From an uncultured Eggerthellaceae bacterium (GTDB lineage: Bacteria > Actinomycetota > Coriobacteriia > Coriobacteriales > Eggerthellaceae), in assembly GCA_947564425.1 (NCBI GenBank), contig CANOBU010000014.1:1-33647 (forward strand): DNA of 33,647 nucleotides, in the 5' to 3' direction. How positions within the stretch are numbered: position 1 is the stretch's first letter; each line of letters opens with the position of its first letter. The position numbers were made by a program, and so were the translations under genes. Below are positions 31,303 through 33,647 of the stretch, piece by piece. The notes under the pieces are model-generated. The model saw only the letters and a program-made list of their open reading frames with translations. It searched no databases and was not told where the DNA came from.

Positions 31303-32613
31303 CTAACGCCCCCTCTTCTTCCCGCCATGGCGGCCGCGGCGCCGGAAGATGCCGCCGGACTCACGCGGGGCGACTTCCAGGGAATCATCCTCGGCACCCG
31401 GCAGCAGCACGCCCATCATGCAATCCACGCTGACTGCGAAGTCGTTGCTCGACGATGCGAGCTCGGCAGCGGCCCCGCCCGACAGGCACTCCTCTACCTC
31501 GATGCCGCCCTCGCGCAGCTCGAACACCTCGACCCCCTGCAGCATGGAAGAGACCTCCACAGCTGTGAACGGGGCATTCTTCGAGCAATGGTTCAAGGCG
31601 AACCGGAAGGGAACCGATGCGATGCCGCAACGGCCGCAGAGCTCCAGGGCATGGCGGCAGGCGCGAAGCGACGAGCTGCGCTGGTCGATGAGGAACAGTG
31701 CGATGGAGCTGCGCTCGAGCAGCAGGGCGTGCTGGTCGGCCCAAGCCGCCCCGGTGTTCGCGATGATCACATCGTAGGCGGCCGCCAACCGGTCGAGCAA
31801 TGCGGGCAGTCCCTGCACCACCGTCTCGGCGGCCTCGAGCCGTGCAGGGCACGACAGCACCGCCACCGGCACCCGGCGCTCCATGAACCGCTGGAGGCGA
31901 TCGGGCTGGGCCAGGGCCGTATCCACTTCCAAGATATCTTCCGTACCGGCCATCACGGCCATATCGCCGAATTGCAGGTCGTAATCGAGCAGCAGCACGC
32001 GCAGGCCCCGCCGGGCCGCGCTGAGGGCGGCCATCACCGCCACGCTGCTCTTGCCGGCACCCCCGCTGCCGCTGACAACGGACATCAGGAACCCCCTGCG
32101 GCTGCGGGGACGATCCAAGGCCATCGATGCCCCCGGCGCCTGCCCGGCACCCCCGCCGCCTTCGCGGGCGTGGAGGGGGCCTCCGGCAGGCGCGTCCTCT
32201 GCCGAACCGCAGAGCGCAGCCGCCGCAGGCCGCTCGCCCAATGCATCCCGCGCCCGCTGCTTCTCTTCGACATAGCGGCGGACGAAGGCGCTCTGGTCCA
32301 GCACCTCGTCGATACGGGCCGTGCGGGCACGGCTGCACAGGCTGCCGCACCGCTCACCCGCCACCAGGCTGACCTGCAGATCGGCACGGTCGGCCTTCAA
32401 GGCGGCTGCAAGGTTTATGGGCTCCACGTCATCCGCCGACGCCACCCAAACCCGGTCCATCTCGCCTGCAGCGCCGATGGAATCGCGGGCCAGGGCCCCT
32501 TCGCTGTATACGGACAGCCAATCCTGGGCTTCCAGAGCCTCGCCCTCCAGGCCTATCAGCGATGGGTCCCGCAGCGACTGCCCATCGATGCAAAGCGCGA
32601 CTTTCCTATTCAT
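31303..32613 (-). CDS. tadZ: TadZ/CpaE-like polar localisation ATPase
   Basis: A 436-residue protein with an atypical receiver-like N-terminal region (about 1-120), a disordered, A/G-rich linker (125-170) and a ParA/MinD-like ATPase domain from 175. The phosphate loop is SGSGGAGKSS at 181-190: the usual first Lys of the MinD-type loop (KGGxGKS/T) is Ser183, while the second Lys remains. LLLDYDLQFGD follows as the second motif. TadZ positions the Tad machine at the cell pole. It overlaps the cpaB stop by 8 bases. The C-terminal tail (RRRGRHGGKKRGR) is strongly basic. Confidence 0.88.
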   Translation of the reverse strand: MNRKVALCIDGQSLRDPSLIGLEGEALEAQDWLSVYSEGALARDSIGAAGEMDRVWVASADDVEPINLAAALKADRADLQVSLVAGERCGSLCSRARTARIDEVLDQSAFVRRYVEEKQRARDALGERPAAAALCGSAEDAPAGGPLHAREGGGGAGQAPGASMALDRPRSRRGFLMSVVSGSGGAGKSSVAVMAALSAARRGLRVLLLDYDLQFGDMAVMAGTEDILEVDTALAQPDRLQRFMERRVPVAVLSCPARLEAAETVVQGLPALLDRLAAAYDVIIANTGAAWADQHALLLERSSIALFLIDQRSSSLRACRHALELCGRCGIASVPFRFALNHCSKNAPFTAVEVSSMLQGVEVFELREGGIEVEECLSGGAAAELASSSNDFAVSVDCMMGVLLPGAEDDSLEVAPRESGGIFRRRGRHGGKKRGR

Positions 32614-33268
32614 ATCCCTTATCCCCTTTCAAGGATTCTCCCGGCAATACGCAATGGAGGCTGGTCTTGTTGGAGGCCACGATGACCTCCTGCACCCGCT
32701 CGGGCTCGAGGGCCAGGGTGATCCAGCCTGCCTCGGATGACGACAGCACGCCGCCCTCGCCCGCAGAGGTATCCAGCACCACCACATTCCTGGCCAGGGC
32801 AGCCGTGGCATTGTCGCCCGATGCATAGATGTCGACGCTCATGCCCGGGCGCAGGATGCCGCCGACCGCCTGCACCGTCTTCACCGGTACGCTCACAGCC
32901 TGCTTGCCGGCGGGCACATCGAGGGATTCGCGATCCTCCTCGAAGCGCTTCTCGGCGATGACCTCGCCCTTCAAGATGGAGGTTGTGGCAACGCGCCCGA
33001 TGGCATCGCCGCTTTCCCTCACCGCCCCCTCGGGCAGAAGCCCCGCCACCCATGGCTTGGTTTCGATGGCGCCGAAGTCGATGCGCTCCCCTGCGGCGAT
33101 ATCGCGGGTTGCCACGCATACATCGATCTGCTCGCCCCCGTAGCGTGCCAGCGCTTCGGCCCGGGCCGCATCGGCCTGACCTTGGACCGAGGCCGTGAAC
33201 AGCGCGATGCACAGGGCGGATGCCGCCCCGGCCGCCACGGCCATCATCTTCATCGTTCTCTGCTTCAT
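32606..33268 (-). CDS. cpaB: CpaB/RcpC-like pilus-assembly protein with SAF domain
   Basis: A 220-residue protein with a signal or anchor helix at about 8-28 and a SAF domain around 48-110 (VATRDIAAGERIDFGAIETK, then LKGEVIAEKRF). A second beta-rich half contains LRPGMSVDIYAS. CpaB/RcpC proteins assist assembly or modify pili at the cell surface. ATG 33268 is preceded by GAGGAGG. It is the first gene of the Tad operon, read from the promoter at 33300-33327. Confidence 0.85.
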   Translation of the reverse strand: MKQRTMKMMAVAAGAASALCIALFTASVQGQADAARAEALARYGGEQIDVCVATRDIAAGERIDFGAIETKPWVAGLLPEGAVRESGDAIGRVATTSILKGEVIAEKRFEEDRESLDVPAGKQAVSVPVKTVQAVGGILRPGMSVDIYASGDNATAALARNVVVLDTSAGEGGVLSSSEAGWITLALEPERVQEVIVASNKTSLHCVLPGESLKGDKGYE

Positions 33269-33299
33269 CGAGCCTCCTCGGCTTCGCGGTTCGTGAAGC

Positions 33300-33327
33300 A
33301 GTATGCGCGGCGAACCTTGCCATTCAA
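33300..33327 (-). promoter_or_regulatory. Promoter of the Tad pilus operon
   Basis: On the minus strand TTGAAT (33327-33322) and CATACT (33305-33300) are 16 bp apart, with ATG 33268 about 30 bases further on. The 325-bp gap 33269-33593 has no gene of coding quality; it also contains GTTTCCACA and TGTGGGAAAC, an imperfect inverted pair at about 33531-33566. Confidence 0.5.
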
Positions 33328-33593
33328 TCCGTCGCAGCGCAGCCCCGTTCCATCGAATCCGAAACAGGAACTGACAGGATTTCGCCTGCTTCCAACCGGA
33401 ATGTCAGCATCCATCCCGGCAGGATCCGGGGGCTTTCGCCATTTGGGGAAGATGAAAAGAAGGCCGGGAAGGGAAGCCCAGATCACCGGCCCGCAATCGG
33501 CCCACCGTTTCGGAGGCGGGATAACGCGACGTTTCCACATTGCGGATTTCCCCAACTTGTGGGAAACTGAACAGCGCTCTAGGAGCGATTTCC

Positions 33594-33647
33594 GGTCGAG
33601 TGGCGCAGCGGGAGCGCAGGTGCCTTACAAGCACAAGGTCGGGGGTT
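33594..33647 (+). tRNA. tRNA-Val, anticodon TAC (5' part, cut by window end)
   Basis: The acceptor 5' strand GGTCGAG (33594-33600), D arm GCGC-AGCGGGA-GCGC, and anticodon arm GGTGC-CTTACAA-GCACA with TAC in the loop are visible, followed by the start of the T arm (GGGGGTT). The closing base pair of the anticodon stem would be G-A. The 3' acceptor strand lies beyond the window. It is divergent from the Tad operon. Confidence 0.85.

Noticed and set aside
33265-33555. A 96-residue minus-strand frame upstream of cpaB whose TGA overlaps the cpaB ATG
   Set aside because: The ATGA overlap is tempting, but third codon positions are not G/C-rich as in neighbours, no ribosome site precedes it, no family is recognisable and the likely cpaB promoter lies inside it.

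Overview
The window reads as chromosomal DNA of a high-GC Gram-positive bacterium, most likely a member of the Coriobacteriia (Eggerthellales type). That placement is an inference from G/C-rich third codon positions, a SufCBDSU iron-sulfur operon with SufU in place of SufA/SufE, a Tad pilus locus without secretin genes, a membrane-bound LuxR-type regulator beside an ABC exporter, and a RecJ-RecQ-like fusion. No transposase, integrase or phage gene was seen.

Layout. 1-5038, all minus strand: the start of a RelA/SpoT-type alarmone enzyme (runs off the window), a 1110-residue RecJ-helicase fusion, and a cysteine synthase whose stop codon abuts a perfect 38-bp hairpin. 5108-9377: a three-gene ABC exporter (ATPase and two ABC-2 permeases) read divergently from a membrane-anchored LuxR-type regulator. 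9382-10503: a DinJ/RelB-like antitoxin with a PIN toxin, then a 309-bp gene-free stretch holding a 99-bp tandem repeat and a 42-bp inverted repeat. 10504-15725: the suf operon (sufC, sufB, sufD, sufS, sufU). 15927-18473: an ABC-F protein of Uup type, a Phd/ParE-type toxin-antitoxin pair and tRNA-Leu(TAA). 18542-20993: Ppx/GppA phosphatase, an FtsB/DivIC-like division protein and a DtxR-family metalloregulator, preceded by a leader that looks like a small RNA or attenuator. 21372-23344, plus strand: threonine synthase and a ModE-type winged-helix protein. 23372-33268, minus strand: an operon-like Tad/Flp pilus locus (cpaB, tadZ, tadA, tadB, tadC, flp, three TadE-like minor pilins, a large TadG-like protein, an unknown anchored protein and a DUF192-zinc ribbon fusion). 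33594-33647: the 5' part of tRNA-Val(TAC).

How the genes work together. The Tad locus is the largest unit. TadA is the motor ATPase, TadB/TadC the membrane platform, TadZ the polar localiser and Flp the major pilin. The TadE/TadG-like proteins would be minor pilins. Prepilin peptidase is not in the window and must lie elsewhere. The suf genes form a complete scaffold/desulfurase/transfer set, with cysteine synthase nearby able to supply the cysteine substrate. The LuxR protein probably controls the adjacent exporter.

The signals most worth checking are the candidate C-rich small RNA upstream of the DtxR-family gene, the large hairpins and repeats next to stop codons of minus-strand genes, a palindrome present in two promoter regions, the DUF192-zinc ribbon fusion with a strong internal start site, and the TadE-like frame that overlaps flp and has no ATG or GTG start.
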